From: Patiria pectinifera
Lineage: Eukaryota; Echinodermata; Asteroidea; Valvatida; Asterinidae
Direction of reading: 5' to 3'
Length of the DNA stretch: 64,000 nucleotides
Assembly (NCBI GenBank): GCA_029964075.1
Contig: CM057136.1
Span: forward strand, 11,408,001 to 11,472,000
Shown in pieces: positions 1 through 10,261 of the stretch. Under the pieces are notes generated by a model. It searched no databases, was not told where the DNA came from, and was given only the letters and a program-made list of their open reading frames with translations. A program made the position numbers and the translations under genes. Position 1 is the stretch's first letter. Every line of letters starts with the position of its first letter.

Positions 1-3000
1 CCCAGGCTGCCCCCATTACAGCAGGCCCAGCAGCAGGCCGAGGCCGGCGCCGAGAACGACCCAGCGAAACTCCGAGAGATGCTGCTGTCCAATCCCCACC
101 AGTTGTCGCTTCTCAAAGAGCGCAATAAACCCTTAGCCGATGCGCTCTTGAGTGGAAATCTCGGTAAGACGGTGGCTTGTGATGACTTGTGAGTGATTAT
201 GACTTTTGTTATGACTTGTGACAGCTTACGTTGACTTATGATGACTTGTGATGACTTATGACTTGTTATGACTAATGACAGCTTATGATGACTTGTGATG
301 ACTTGTGACTTGTAATGACTTGTGACGGCTTATGATGACTTGTGATGACTTATGACTTGTTATGACTTGTGATGACTTATGATGGCGTATGAAGACTTGT
401 GATGACTTATAAAGACTTGTGACTGTATGGTTTTGTTATTGCTTATAATGACTTATGATGACTTGTGATGGCTTAAGATTATGTAAGATGGTCCCCCGTT
501 GTAACAGATGCATTCACCGAGGTGCTGGAAAAGCAAAGGAAAGAACGAGCTGAGCGAGAATTGATGCAAATACGAATGATGAATGCCGATCCGTTTGATC
601 CTGACGCTCAACAACAAATTGCAGAAACAATCAGGTACGTGTGTCTCCGTAACATCAGTCTTGGGTCAAAACGTTGTTGTTCTATATTGGATACGCGATC
701 ACCCCGCTATACAGGGCGTTGTCAAAATGTAGCGCTATCGCCCACGAATCGCTATCACAACAACGTCTTGGGAATCTTGTAGGGGTCATATCATTCTCGC
801 GTCACCTGTTTTGCCTAACGTATTAGCCCTGAACCAAACGCCGAAATTTCAGCCAGCAGCATACAAGATGCTACCAGACTTTTGTACAACTTTATGGCAG
901 CTTGTTTGTCTTATGTAGTACGCGTGCGACCGACAATGAACCGTTATTGCCTGCTGAAGTAGCGCATGCACACTACTTGCCCCAATTTTTCAGGGGAAGA
1001 TTTTACAAGATTCCTAAGACATTGTTGCGACAGCCGTTCATAGGTGACAGCGATCCTTGTGATAATGCCCTCTTTCGGCAAATGATCGCATATCTTGGCC
1101 CAGGTCTATTGTAACATCTGATATGGTTTGAAGGTTTGCATAGTGAAATATGTTTCACGGTTGTCTCATGTGACAAGAATTTTCTTTGTGAGTTTGTGAA
1201 GTTTTGAAAAGAGCCGGGGAAAGTCAACGTGTCGGACAGGATGCTCTGCCCGCCATTAGGAGACAGTCATCAAGAGATCTCTTGTGAAGTGGTGTGGCTG
1301 TAAAGTTATTCTTATCTGTAACATCCGTTTTGAATTTGAAAGTGAAAGCTGTTTTGAGGCAAGTCCAGCATTATAAAAGTAAATGTAATGTCCGTGACAG
1401 AACCATAAACCGTGCTGTTTAATTAGTGATTCAGAGAAATGATCTAAAACTCCTATTTTGGGAGGTTTTGTTATTACATATTCGCCCTGAACAAAGCTAT
1501 GAGCCACGTCAGGCACAGGGCTACAAGAGAAATCTAAAGAAAAGTAGGTACTCAGGAAAACCGAAGGAAGGAATTAACATTCTTTTTAAAACAGATCATT
1601 ATCCCTAACTCCCTTGCGTCTTTTACTAGGAACTGGACCAACTCCATCAAAATTCATCAATCACTGTGCATTTAATACAAAACTGTACATGACATAATGA
1701 AATCCACCACTGACGCACTGGTTGACATTCATGGACTTGCTACACATAGCTTTTATCGCAATAGCAGTACAGGAAGCTAGGCAAAATCAATGGGATACCC
1801 CTAGCACTGCTTCAGACCATTTGGCCCAAGTCCATCATACTCCATCAATATTTAGTCACGCCAGGCCTTCTGGAACAAGTCCCCCAAAATCCACCCAAAT
1901 TGGGGGATGGATTTTGATGGAGTTGGGGTGGTTAGGGTTAAAGGTTGCAGGGAAACTAGTCTAGAATCTCCTTGACCATTACTAGATGATGGATGTATAA
2001 GATTTGAAAAATACAAGTTCAGGTTTATTCACTGAATTCTTAAAGCCTTGCTGGAATTGCTCTTGTTTTTGTCAAGATCACAGTCTACCTTGTGATGTTT
2101 TATCTGTGGAAGGACGTCAAGATAAAGAAACGACCTGACTCAAGGACATTTGAAAATTCATTTCTTTTTAAGGTTGAAGAACGTGGATGCTAACATGGAA
2201 ACGGCAATGGAGCATGCTCCAGAGAGCTTCGGTCAAGTTGTCATGCTGTACATCGATGTGAAGGTCAATAATCATTCTGTCAAAGCATTTGTAGATTCTG
2301 GTGAGTCATTCGTATAAACCCTCGCCTCCTTCAGGTTTTGAAGAGAATTATACTGAACCCTCCTAGTGGGAAGTCAATTATTCAGAGCAATATGTAAAAC
2401 CCTACAGGTCAGTTTCAGGTGAAGGGATACAAAGTGTTAACTGTGTCACACAAAGAGTCACTGCACCAAAAACAGCACTGCGGAGAGCAGTGAAGCGTGA
2501 CTCAATCTGCCTGCTTGCCCGGAGCTTAATCACACAAAAGAATTGTGCAGGGATTTGAAGTGTTATCCGTACTCCACAGAAGATTACCTCAAGTGAATTT
2601 GAAGTGTGGGTGCTAAATCTGTGGGCAAAAGTGGTTTTGCAAAACTTGAAGGGTTGCGAAGTGCTGAATACTAGGAGGGTTAGTCCTAAATCTCGAGGCA
2701 TTTTATTTTTTATTTTATTTCTTTCTGGTAATGAAACCAAGGATTCCTCAAAAGTGCCCTAGGCACTGTAGCCCGAAAACCTGACGAAACCTGTAGAGAG
2801 AAGACAATGAAAAGAAATTACAGTTTTTAGAGGTGGGAGGAAAAGCCCAGAAGAATATTCTGGGGAAAACCCACGGAATAAGGTAGGGACTGAAAACCCA
2901 ATCCACATATTGGCCCAGGCGGGATTCGAACCCGGGTCACAGCGGTGGAAGGCGAGGAAAGTATCGCTATGCCAGCCTGAACAGACAGAGCTTGTTTCAT

Positions 3001-6000
3001 TATGGACCATTTGAAATGGTATGCGTATGCGATATGTATGTGGCTTGGTAAAACTTGCTTGTTGAATCACCATTGGGGGAGTCAGGTTGGCGTAGCGGTA
3101 CTTTCCTCGCCTTCCACCGCTGTGACCAGGTTCGAATCCTGCCTGGGCCAATTTGTGGATTGGGTTTTCAGTCCTTACCTGATTCCGTGGATTTCCTCGG
3201 AATATTCTTCTGGGGTTTTCCTCCCAAACTTTTTCACATTGTCTTCTCTTTACTGGGCCCCATGGGAGACCAGTGGATTACACTGAATGGATTATCTACC
3301 CAAATGAGAAATAAAAAAGTTATGAAATAAAACAAATTGTGCGCGGTTATTTCATCTGGTACACTATGGGAAGTGCAAGAGGGGCCTCGTAGCCGAGCGG
3401 TTAGAGCGTGGAGCTACGGAGTGGAAGGTTGGCGGTTCGAATCCCATTCGGACCAAAAACTGGAAAACTCTCTCTGACGACCCAACAGTAAAATGGGTGC
3501 CTGATTCGTTCAGGGAAGGTAAGACGGCGAGAGGAGAGGACTGGGCCCCGCCACTCATATGCCGCGACCAAGACACAGTGGACCTCTAACATCCCACTGC
3601 CCCTACGGCCAGTAATGGCTATGGGTAGGCCTACCTTTACCTTTACCTTTTACTATGGGAAATGTGCATTTCACATCAAAATGCTAAGATGTATAAATGG
3701 GTTATGGCAAAACAACCGCACAAAACGGTGATATAACCAGCTAGTTTTTCCGAGAGGCATAAATGTACCAGCACCACTCCTAATGACCCCTATTTTGTTC
3801 TCTCTCAGACAGTGAGGGAAATTCAAAGTCCAGGATTTGTTCTCTTTCAGGTGCCCAGATGACGATTATGAGTCAAGCCTGTGCGGAGCGGTGTAACATC
3901 ATGCGTCTGGTAGACAAACGATGGGCGGGCATCGCCAAAGGGGTCGGAATACAGAAAATCATTGGCAGAGTTCATTTAGGTAAGATACTACCGTTTGTGG
4001 GTGGCTAGTGCGTAAAGCGCTGGCCTCTCACTACCGTGGCCCGGGTTTGATGCCCAGTTGTGGACCATATAGCTCTTTTCACACTAGAGCTTCTCAACCT
4101 GGGTTGAACTCAACCCTGGACGAACCCAGTGCCGCCCCGGGTTGAGTTTTTGATTTTTCAACTTCGCGTTCAACCCCGCATCTTTTCACACTTGTTTCAT
4201 GCAAATCAAGCTTTATATCATGCTCAGTTACTACTGTTTTGAACCCTGGCAAGATTTCAACCCGGCTTGAAAATCTCAACCCTGGTCTGGAGCAGGGTTA
4301 AGTTCAACCCAGGGCAAAATCAATCTCAGAGTTGACGCAGGGTTGACACAGGGTTGAAATTCTTCAAGTGTGAAATTATGCATGTTTTCAACCCTGCGTC
4401 AACCCTGAGATTTGTCTAGTGTGAAAAGGGCTTATTAAGTAGAGTTGTGTGTTGATTCTCTCCTGTGCCACCAGGATTTTTCTCCGGGCCCTCCAGTTTT
4501 CCTCTCCCGATAAATCCAAACACTCCTGATCTCTGGCTGTGCTCCGTGGTCATTTATGGGTGGATGTGGCTGGCTGCCAAAGGCGCCAGTGCATGCCAGT
4601 TTGGCTGGTTGGGGATCGTTAGAGTTAAACCACAGTCCAGTTATTTTCTGTTTTGTTCATTCAAATAGGAAAGATTCAAATTGTTTAATCTAAATTTTAT
4701 TTTTCAGGACAAATTCAACTGTGACCAGATTTCTTGCAGTCATCGTGCCAGTTTGGCTGGTTGGGGATCGTTAGAGTTCAACCACAGTCCATTTATATTC
4801 TGTTTTGCTAATTCAAATAGGAAAGATTCAACTTGTTTAATTTAAATTTTATTTTTCAGGACAAATTCAAATAGGACCAGATTTCTTGCAATCATCGTTC
4901 GCGATTCTGGAGGATCAACCGATGGATATGCTTCTAGGTCTGGACATGCTGAAACGACACCAGGTACGCAGCCACTGGGTCATTCTATAAATTTGGGGTC
5001 CTCTTGTTCCCTGTCCCGGTTACATCTGACATTTCGTCACCGGTTTCACGAAGGGACGGGTATGTGGATTTTGAAGAAAAACAGTTTTTGAGATAATCGC
5101 AAGAGAGGTTTCTCCGTTTTTAAAACTGCAAAAACTACCACTTTCCAACAACTTTATGCAATAAGGAAACCTTGACGTAATTCTTTGATAGGTAAACTTT
5201 AATTTGACCCCGGTAATTATAATTAATATAGTGGTTAAAAAGCCAAAATTAATTAGGAAAGATGCCTGTCCCTTCGTGAAAACGAAAATCTCACATTTTA
5301 ACATTTACGCCCTTCTTGTTCAACATGTTTTTCCATAAGGAAGGGCGTGCGTGTTCGATTACCCACGCGCAGCTGAGAATGTAACAAAGATGCCCGTCCC
5401 TTCGTGAAATCGAAAATCTCTGTTGACCTACTTTTACGCCTTTCCGTGCAATAGGTTTTGTACGTGTTCAAGGGGCAGGCATGTTCGCGTCTCTTCGTGA
5501 AATCGCAAAATGCAATTATCAAGATGCCTGCCCCTGGCGTCATTAATGTTATTCAGGAATTAATGATGTTTTGCTTGCGGAAACATGTCAGAATGCTTAA
5601 GTACCATGTTTTAAAGCAAAATAGTGAACAAACTCGAAATCGAAAAAATTGTCAATTTTGACATGCCCGTCCCGTGAAACTAGTGACGATTTATGAGCCC
5701 GGGGGTTGATAGATTGGGGGTTTGAGGGATGTGACTAATGGCGTGCATTTACGGGTAGCAGGACACCTGGTACCCTATTCAAGCAAAACTTGGGTACCCA
5801 TAAAAGAAACCCAACCTCAAAATTCAAATCCCGGAAGTTGTCTTTAGCTTTAGCTTTACGGTGTAAAGTGCAACTTTTGCGAACGTCATCTGTTCCTCGT
5901 TAGAATGCACGTAAGTATTAGATCTGTTTTTGATTTTTAATGTAGCCTGGTTTTCATTTTTGAAAATTCCCACAAAATGGCATTCAAAACCTTTCTTTGA

Positions 6001-9000
6001 TATTATCTGAGAAGTAACTATTTTAATTTAGAAGGTTGTTATGGGTACACGATCTCACAATCTGGAACCGCTTCTCGACATCAGCGGTCGGGTAACCGGG
6101 TACCCAGAACCGACGCGAACCCCTAGATGTGATAAACCACCCCCCGTTAATTGTTTTTATCCGCAAAATCGTCCTCTCAGCAAAATTGTCCATTGGCAAA
6201 TTTGCCGGGATGAACGGCGCCACCTATTGTCCGATAGTGTCCATGACCATCCGCTTTGATCAGCGTCCCCTGTGGCAAGATGATGCCCCTACCCACTCCC
6301 CCCCCCCCTTCGATTCTGTCTACCTTTTTGCACTGACAGTTGTCGTCCCCCCCCCCCCCACCCAATTGTCCTCCAAGAGTGAGTACGAATAGCAAACTAC
6401 TTGACCTACAAATTAAAATTGAAGTCATTCTTACTGACAATTGAATGGAAAATTACAAAGTACCAAGGTAAGAGGGACAGGAAACAGGTAGCACTTTGGA
6501 CCCTAGATTTATCAAAAGACTTATTGTGTATCATAAAAAGTTGGACTCTTGAACACCATAACACATGTTTGTTTTATTAGCACGTGGTTACTATGGCAAC
6601 CATTGCAAAACATCCATTAGTACCGCCCGCCCTTGGCTTTTGCGCGGAGGCCACACAAACCGGCCTCTCTAATTTCCTTTGGGGCCCCATAATCCACATT
6701 CATTGATCTTCCAATGTCTCATAGCTAGCCCTAACAGCCCTGAATCCTCCAATTTTAATATGATTTTGCACACTCCCTAGGGAGTTAGGATTAATGCTGT
6801 AATCTTTTTGAATGTCATCTTTTATCCTCGCGACCTTTTTCCCCCCTACGATCAGTGTTGTATAGACCTCAAGAACTACATTCTGAAGATTGGTACCACG
6901 GGGACAGAGACACCGTTCCTGGGCGAGGCCGAGCTGCCGGCCTGTGCCCGGTTGAATCGGTCAGAGTCCCTGGAGAATACCTCCATGGAATCTGATGACA
7001 AACAGCTCGCTGAGGCGCTGAATAGGTCGGCACGAGACGCTGCAGGTATGTCATTACTCACACTTGAAATGGCTGAAGTTGTGGCTACAAAAGTTAAATT
7101 TGTGACCTTCTAGCACATAACCGGTCACTTGGACCAATTTTTGAAAATTGGAATATTGGGCTAATTGGAAAGGACATTGAATAAGTCTTTCAGTGATTAA
7201 TAAGATGGAATTTTGTGTCAGGGTGATGTAAATCAAATTGGGTCTTGCCCCTCACCGACGTATAAACACTGCATACGGTATGTCTTTACTCACACTTGAA
7301 ATGGCTGAATTTGTGGCTACAGAAGTTAAATTTGTGACCTTCTAGCACATAACCGGTCACTTGGACCATTTTTTGAAAATTGGAATATTGGCCTAATTGG
7401 AAAGGACATTGAATAAGTCTTTCAATGATTAATAAGATGGCATTTTGTGTCAGGGTGATGTAAATCAAATTAGGTCTTGCCCCTAACGGACGTATAAACA
7501 CTGCATACGGTATGTCTTTACTCACACTTGAAATGGCTGAATTTGTGGCTACAGAAGTTAAATTTGTGACCTTCTAGCACATAACCGGTCACTTGGACCA
7601 ATTTTTGAAAATTGGAATATTGAGCTAATTGGAAAGGACATTGAATAATTCTTTCAATGATTAATGAGATGGAATTTTGTGACCGGGTAATGTAAATCAA
7701 ATTAGGTCTTGCCCCTCACGGACGTATAAACACTGCATACGGTATGTCTTTACTCACACTTGAAATGGCTGAATTTGTGGCTACAAAAGTTAAATTTGTG
7801 ACCCTCTAGCACAAAACCAGTCACGTGGACCAATTTTTGAAAATTGGAATTTTGGGCTAATTGGAAAGGACCTTGAATAAGCTTTCCAATGATTAATAAG
7901 ATGGAATTTTTGGATCGGGGTGATGTAAATCAAATTAGGTCCTGCCCCTCACCGACGTATAAACACTGCATACTCAGTATGTTACCTCCCAAGTGAAAGT
8001 TGGAAAGAATCACTCGGGTGGGACTCGAACCCACGACCTTTCCAATGATGTTATAGAATATGGGAATCGGATTAACTCTGACAGAGTTGAAGGTTTTTTT
8101 CAGTCCCCAATCTTTCAGGCCCCAATCTTTCAGGTTTTAGAAAAATCCTGAAATTTGTCGTTTTAGTTTCCCAAATGAACTCCTTAGCAAATTTACATAT
8201 TGACTTTACTGAAAACGACATATATTTATTATTCTAGCTTCTTATGCCTAAATCTGAATTTCGATAACTTTTGCCTGTACAGTGTATTATTGGTTGTATC
8301 TAAAAATACGATCATGCCACTTCAGACTGGGTCACAATTAGTTTTGAAAACGTTTGACAACAGCAGTTTTTGGAAGTAGTTCTGAATCCATCGATGAGTC
8401 ACGATTCCGTTCAGACTCGACTTCAAATTAACAAGCAAAAACAAAAAACATTTTAAAAACCTCCACGAGATCCTGAATAAACTGTTTTACTGACTCAGTA
8501 AATGAAAAGTCATTTACGTTGTTGTTTTTTCTCGTAAACATGATCAATAAACAAATCATACGTGAGGCATTTTGGCAAAATGAGACGGAACTCGGCACAC
8601 ATTGTAGTGGAGAAAAATGAAGAAAAAAAATGAACGGGGGCTATATTTTTACAATTTCCAGATATTTTTGATATTTGTAATCTTTGATGCGTCTACTACA
8701 AATCTTTTAAAGAAATAATTAAAAAATTGTGGAATACAGTGTTTTAGAGGAAAAACAAATGGCATCTTTCATATTCACGAATAGGAAACTTGAAACTTTA
8801 AAGGCCTTTTTCTCAGTATTTTGCTTTTTGACATGTCGATAATTGCACATTTTAAACAGCCATAACTTGTCAACGCAGAGTCTGATTGAAGTGCAACAAA
8901 CATTATTGTAAGGAGCATTTTATTCTCTTTCCTTATACCTGCAAACCCTCATTCAACCTCTGCTCAGTTGTGTCTCATTTTGCCAGAACGCATGACATAT

Positions 9001-9931
9001 TTGTTTTTAAAGCTGTAGTCCATCATTTGCAGCCATCCGAAAAGTAACTGGCGTAATTATTGTTGAAAAACATACTTGGTAGAAAGATAGTAAGGGGACT
9101 AAACTCCCTGTGAAATTGTTCTTTCTGGCAAGCTGTCATTTTGAAGTAATCAACGAAAGAAGGCCTTTCCAACAGTGCTTCTTAAGACGCAGGAACGTAG
9201 GAAAATTTAAATTAGTAGTTCGTTTTGTTATTCGGCGAAGCGCGCGCAAGCATTGGCACGACGCGCACGCGCGCGCAGTTGCTATAATTCGTCGGATCAG
9301 TGCGCAACATCGCGTATAGCTGCAATCGGCTCAGTGAGAACGCGTCTCGGACGCTGAATTCAAGCACTTCAAAACATGATTCAGCAACTTTTGATTTGAA
9401 ATTGAGATCCTAGAATGCTGTTTTTCTCGGAATATACAGCTGAAGCTGAGCTGAAACTTCATCAGGTTAGTTGTTCAGTACCCTTCTTTAGATTTTGAGC
9501 ACTTTTGTTGCTTCAAACGAACAAAATGCACAAATTACAAATGATGGACTATAGCTTTAAGTGTCTGGAATCTATTCTTTGTGGTAACTGCTATTTGGAT
9601 ATACGGTGGATGACTGAATATCCGGATAATCGGTATTTTCAACACAGCCCTAATGTCCTCAAAAGGCAAAAAAAAAAAAAAAATCAAACAAAAAGTCTAA
9701 TTACAAACGGATGTGTTCATTCTCGAAACAGGACCAAGCGCAACTTCATCAGGAACTCATCAAGAACCGTCCCAGCAACCGGCCCCCTTCCCCGAATCGA
9801 CAATAAGCGAGCTCACGGCCATGGGTTTCCAACGAGACGAGGTTATTACAGAGCTCGGAAAACACAACGGAAACAAGCAACTCGCCGCGGCCGCCCTGTT
9901 CGCCAAGAATTTAAAACTTCCCGGTCAGTGA
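1..9931 (+). CDS. DDI2: DDI1/DDI2-like shuttle protease, 3' seven exons (5' end outside window)
   Basis: Exons 1-163, 508-634, 2173-2300, 3851-3979, 4860-4963, 6856-7045 and 9732-9931 (TGA at 9929). All introns are GT-AG, phases agree, and the joined 1041 nt stay open (346 aa). DDI proteins bring ubiquitinated clients to the proteasome and cleave substrates such as NRF1 with a retroviral-type aspartyl protease fold (family knowledge). The sequence shows the helical domain before the protease ([36 protein letters not shown]), the protease with catalytic DSGA and the conserved [20 protein letters not shown], the second-half motif [14 protein letters not shown], and a C-terminal UBA domain. The N-terminal ubiquitin-like domain should lie upstream. 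DDI1 and DDI2 are a vertebrate split, so the symbol means the family. No clear AATAAA was seen after the stop. Confidence 0.93.
173..500. repeat. TGATGACTTGTGATGACTTATGACTTGT simple tandem repeat
   Basis: The first DDI intron in the window is almost wholly made of degenerate units of about 10-20 bp built on TGATGACTTRTGA. It is mobile in phase and strand-biased (G+T-rich on plus). The same word recurs in ZMIZ introns at 53.7-54.4 kb and 58.0-58.7 kb. Confidence 0.85.
655..1115. repeat. Dispersed repeat with inverted ends (ACAACGTCTTGGGAATCTTGTA)
   Basis: The block at 655-790 ends in ACAACGTCTTGGGAATCTTG (about 758-779). A near-identical inverted copy lies at about 1005-1060 (read on minus: AACAATGTCTTAGGAATCTT). 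The left block also matches 43990-44165 (ATCGCCCACGAA followed by ACAACGTCT). It is probably a foldback, MITE-like element; exact termini were not resolved. Confidence 0.5.
1116..2172 (+). other. DDI intron, remaining sequence
   Basis: Apart from the MITE-like element at 1630-1945, no exon, RNA gene or further repeat is recognisable. A polypyrimidine-rich acceptor (TTTCTTTTTAAG) closes it at 2172. Confidence 0.6.
1630..1945. mobile_element. MITE-like element with imperfect terminal inverted repeats
   Basis: AACTCCATCAAAATTCATC near 1637-1656 is the reverse complement, with mismatches, of GATGGATTTTGATGGAGTT near 1908-1926. The interior holds no coding capacity. It lies in a DDI intron. Confidence 0.5.
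2301..2764 (+). other. DDI intron segment without recognised content
   Basis: This is ordinary unique-looking intron sequence between the exon ending at 2300 and the first SINE. No domain-bearing frame or repeat family was recognised. Confidence 0.5.
2790..2990 (-). mobile_element. tRNA-derived SINE, family 1, minus copy
   Basis: Read on minus: A-box-like TGGCATAGCGATAC, then B box GGGTTCGAATCC (about 2926-2940 on plus as GGATTCGAACCC), then a body with GATTGGGTTTTCAGTCCCTA and AATATTCTTCTGGG. A plus-strand copy of the same family lies about 75 bp away. A 3'-body fragment is also at 20155-20245. Confidence 0.85.
3065..3255 (+). mobile_element. tRNA-derived SINE, family 1, plus copy
   Basis: A box TTGGCGTAGCGGTAC (about 3088), B box GGTTCGAATCC (about 3129-3139), and the same body and TTTTCCTCCC end as the minus copy at 2790-2990. 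The pair forms a near-palindrome of about 465 bp inside the DDI intron. Confidence 0.85.
3384..3655 (+). mobile_element. tRNA-derived SINE, family 2
   Basis: A box GTAGCCGAGCGGTTAGAGCG, B box GGCGGTTCGAATCC (about 3432-3445), a non-tRNA body (ACTGGGCCCCGCCACTC), and a 3' tail of repeated TACCTTT. The tail motif is shared with the unrelated-bodied SINE at 10262-10515. Confidence 0.85.
3851..4963 (+). CDS. DDI2: DDI retroviral-protease-like core exons
   Basis: The exon ending at 2300 and the exons 3851-3979 and 4860-4963 encode the protease core. The catalytic loop Asp-Ser-Gly-Ala is split by a phase-1 intron: GAT TCT G lies at the end of the exon stopping at 2300 and GT GCC opens the exon at 3851. 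The next exon carries the substrate-side strand and the [20 protein letters not shown] segment, nearly the same as in vertebrate DDI2. The catalytic Asp and the hydrophobic-hydrophobic-Gly motif (LLG) are intact, so an active enzyme is expected. The protease is a host domain of ancient origin and not a recent viral insertion: it sits in a normal multi-exon gene frame. Confidence 0.9.
3996..4593 (+). mobile_element. tRNA-derived SINE, family 3, split by a MITE
   Basis: The tRNA-like head at 3996-4070 (GTGCGTAAAGCGCTGG, CCCGGGTTTGATGCCC) and the body at 4436-4593 (CTCCTGTGCCACCAGG and following) belong together. The two halves are separated by the foldback element at 4071-4435. The head starts about 15 bp after the exon donor at 3980. 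Confidence 0.65.
4071..4435. mobile_element. MITE inserted in a SINE
   Basis: Terminal inverted repeats AGCTCTTTTCACACTAGA (about 4073-4090) and TCTAGTGTGAAAAGGGCT (about 4415-4433). The interior is built from many direct and inverted copies of AACCCTG/CAGGGTT words and has no coding capacity. The target-site duplication was not resolved. Confidence 0.75.
4594..4897 (+). repeat. 152-bp tandem duplication covering the acceptor of a DDI exon
   Basis: Copy 1 is 4594-4745 and copy 2 is 4746-4897, both opening TGCCAGTTTGGCTGGTTGGG. Each contains a pyrimidine tract, CAG and exon start (exon-like start 4708; used exon 4860). Copy 2 keeps the open frame; copy 1 reads into TGA five codons after its acceptor, so it is a dead pseudo-exon. 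Confidence 0.9.
4708..4745 (+). pseudogene. Pseudo-exon copy of the DDI exon at 4860
   Basis: A decayed duplicate of the exon's first 38 bases with intact TTTTTCAG before it. In the DDI frame it reads Gln-Ile-Gln-Leu-stop. Using it would truncate the protease, so it should be skipped or lead to nonsense-mediated decay (inference). Confidence 0.8.
5035..5690. mobile_element. Foldback element with repeated GCCCGTCCCTTCGTGAAA termini
   Basis: The left end CGTCACCGGTTTCACGAAGG (about 5035) is the inverse of the right end GTCCCGTGAAACTAGTGACG. Three or four further internal copies of CCYGTCCCTTCGTGAAAWCG occur near 5265, 5392 and 5485. No open frame belongs to it. Confidence 0.65.
5691..6855 (+). 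other. DDI intron, low-complexity tracts
   Basis: It contains C-rich runs at 6299-6310 and 6348-6362 and a segment (about 6208-6260, CGCCACCTATTGTCCGATAG) similar to 43449-43490. The acceptor CAG is at 6853-6855. No other gene was recognised. Confidence 0.5.
7046..7977. repeat. Four tandem 232-bp copies starting at a DDI splice donor
   Basis: Units start at 7046, 7278, 7510 and 7742, with exact 232-bp spacing. Each opens GGTATGTCWTTACTCACACT; the first opening is the real donor of the exon ending at 7045. Each unit ends with GACGTATAAACACTGCATAC. The last unit runs into sequence of a tRNA-like SINE (7960-8045, GGGACTCGAACCCACGACC). Confidence 0.92.
7930..8050 (-). mobile_element. tRNA-derived SINE fragment, family 4
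   Basis: On minus: GTCGTGGGTTCGAGTCCCAC (B-box-like), then a body passing through ACTTGGGAGGTAACATACTG, GTGTTTATACGTCGGTGAGG and ATTTGATTTACATCAC. The same family occurs as an inverted pair at 56340-56645 and as a fragment at 60525-60612. Confidence 0.7.
8051..8555 (+). other. DDI intron, unique A+T-rich stretch
   Basis: No coding frame, tRNA-like head or tandem structure was recognised, apart from a short doublet CCCCAATCTTTCAGG near 8104-8133. Confidence 0.5.
8556..9003. mobile_element. Possible MITE with TTTTGGCAAAATGAGAC ends
   Basis: GGCATTTTGGCAAAATGAGACGG near 8566 is mirrored by GTCTCATTTTGCCAGAACGC near 8970-8990. The interior is A+T-rich and noncoding. Confidence 0.4.
9005..9570. 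mobile_element. Dispersed foldback repeat (AAAGCTGTAGTCCATCATTTG)
   Basis: The left end AAAGCTGTAGTCCATCATTTG (about 9009-9029) mirrors the right end CAAATGATGGACTATAGCTTT (about 9539-9559). Homology to 25450-25820 (shared CTGAGCTGAAACTTCA and AACGAACAAAATGCA) shows it is a family. It contains a CG-rich alternating stretch near 9237-9277. Confidence 0.6.
9732..9931 (+). CDS. DDI2: DDI terminal exon with UBA domain
   Basis: Acceptor CAG at 9729-9731, stop TGA at 9929-9931. After a Ser/Pro/Gln-rich linker the exon encodes a ubiquitin-associated domain: [16 protein letters not shown], then [16 protein letters not shown] and the stop. The MGF loop and the C-terminal Ala/Leu helix are the UBA hallmarks for ubiquitin binding. 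Vertebrate DDI2 lacks this domain whereas yeast Ddi1 and many invertebrate orthologues keep it, so this gene has the ancestral layout. Confidence 0.88.
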
Positions 9932-10261
9932 CGGTCAACAGTGACTTACTCACCTTCCAACTTTAATTTAAATATTTTTCCACGAAGCTGACTGAATTTT
10001 TTAAGCAACAGGACTGGGAACAAGTCTAATTCCTCAAAATACACTGCACGAAAGTGCGTTGTCGTTATATTTTTATGTTTCAATATTTTGTTAACTGTGG
10101 TAACTAATATGCATAGATACGTATATTTGTACAAAGTTTTTGCCGTTTCATGAACAAAAAGTCAAATATTCAATATAATATTTGCTTTTTCTGCACAAGC
10201 TGCTTATTCAAACACATCAAAATCAACTGTCAATGCCGTTATGAGTATCCTTTACACGCGG
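9932..10261 (+). other. DDI 3' flank / probable 3' UTR
   Basis: A+T-rich sequence after the stop; no canonical AATAAA was found, only variants such as AATATA. Confidence 0.4.

Noticed and set aside
3851-4963. Endogenous retroviral protease
   Set aside because: Reads in frame with DDI-specific flanking domains over several exons; no gag, pol or LTR nearby.
9505-9966. 153-codon plus frame overlapping the UBA exon
   Set aside because: Alternative frame through the exon and upstream repeat; no family similarity.
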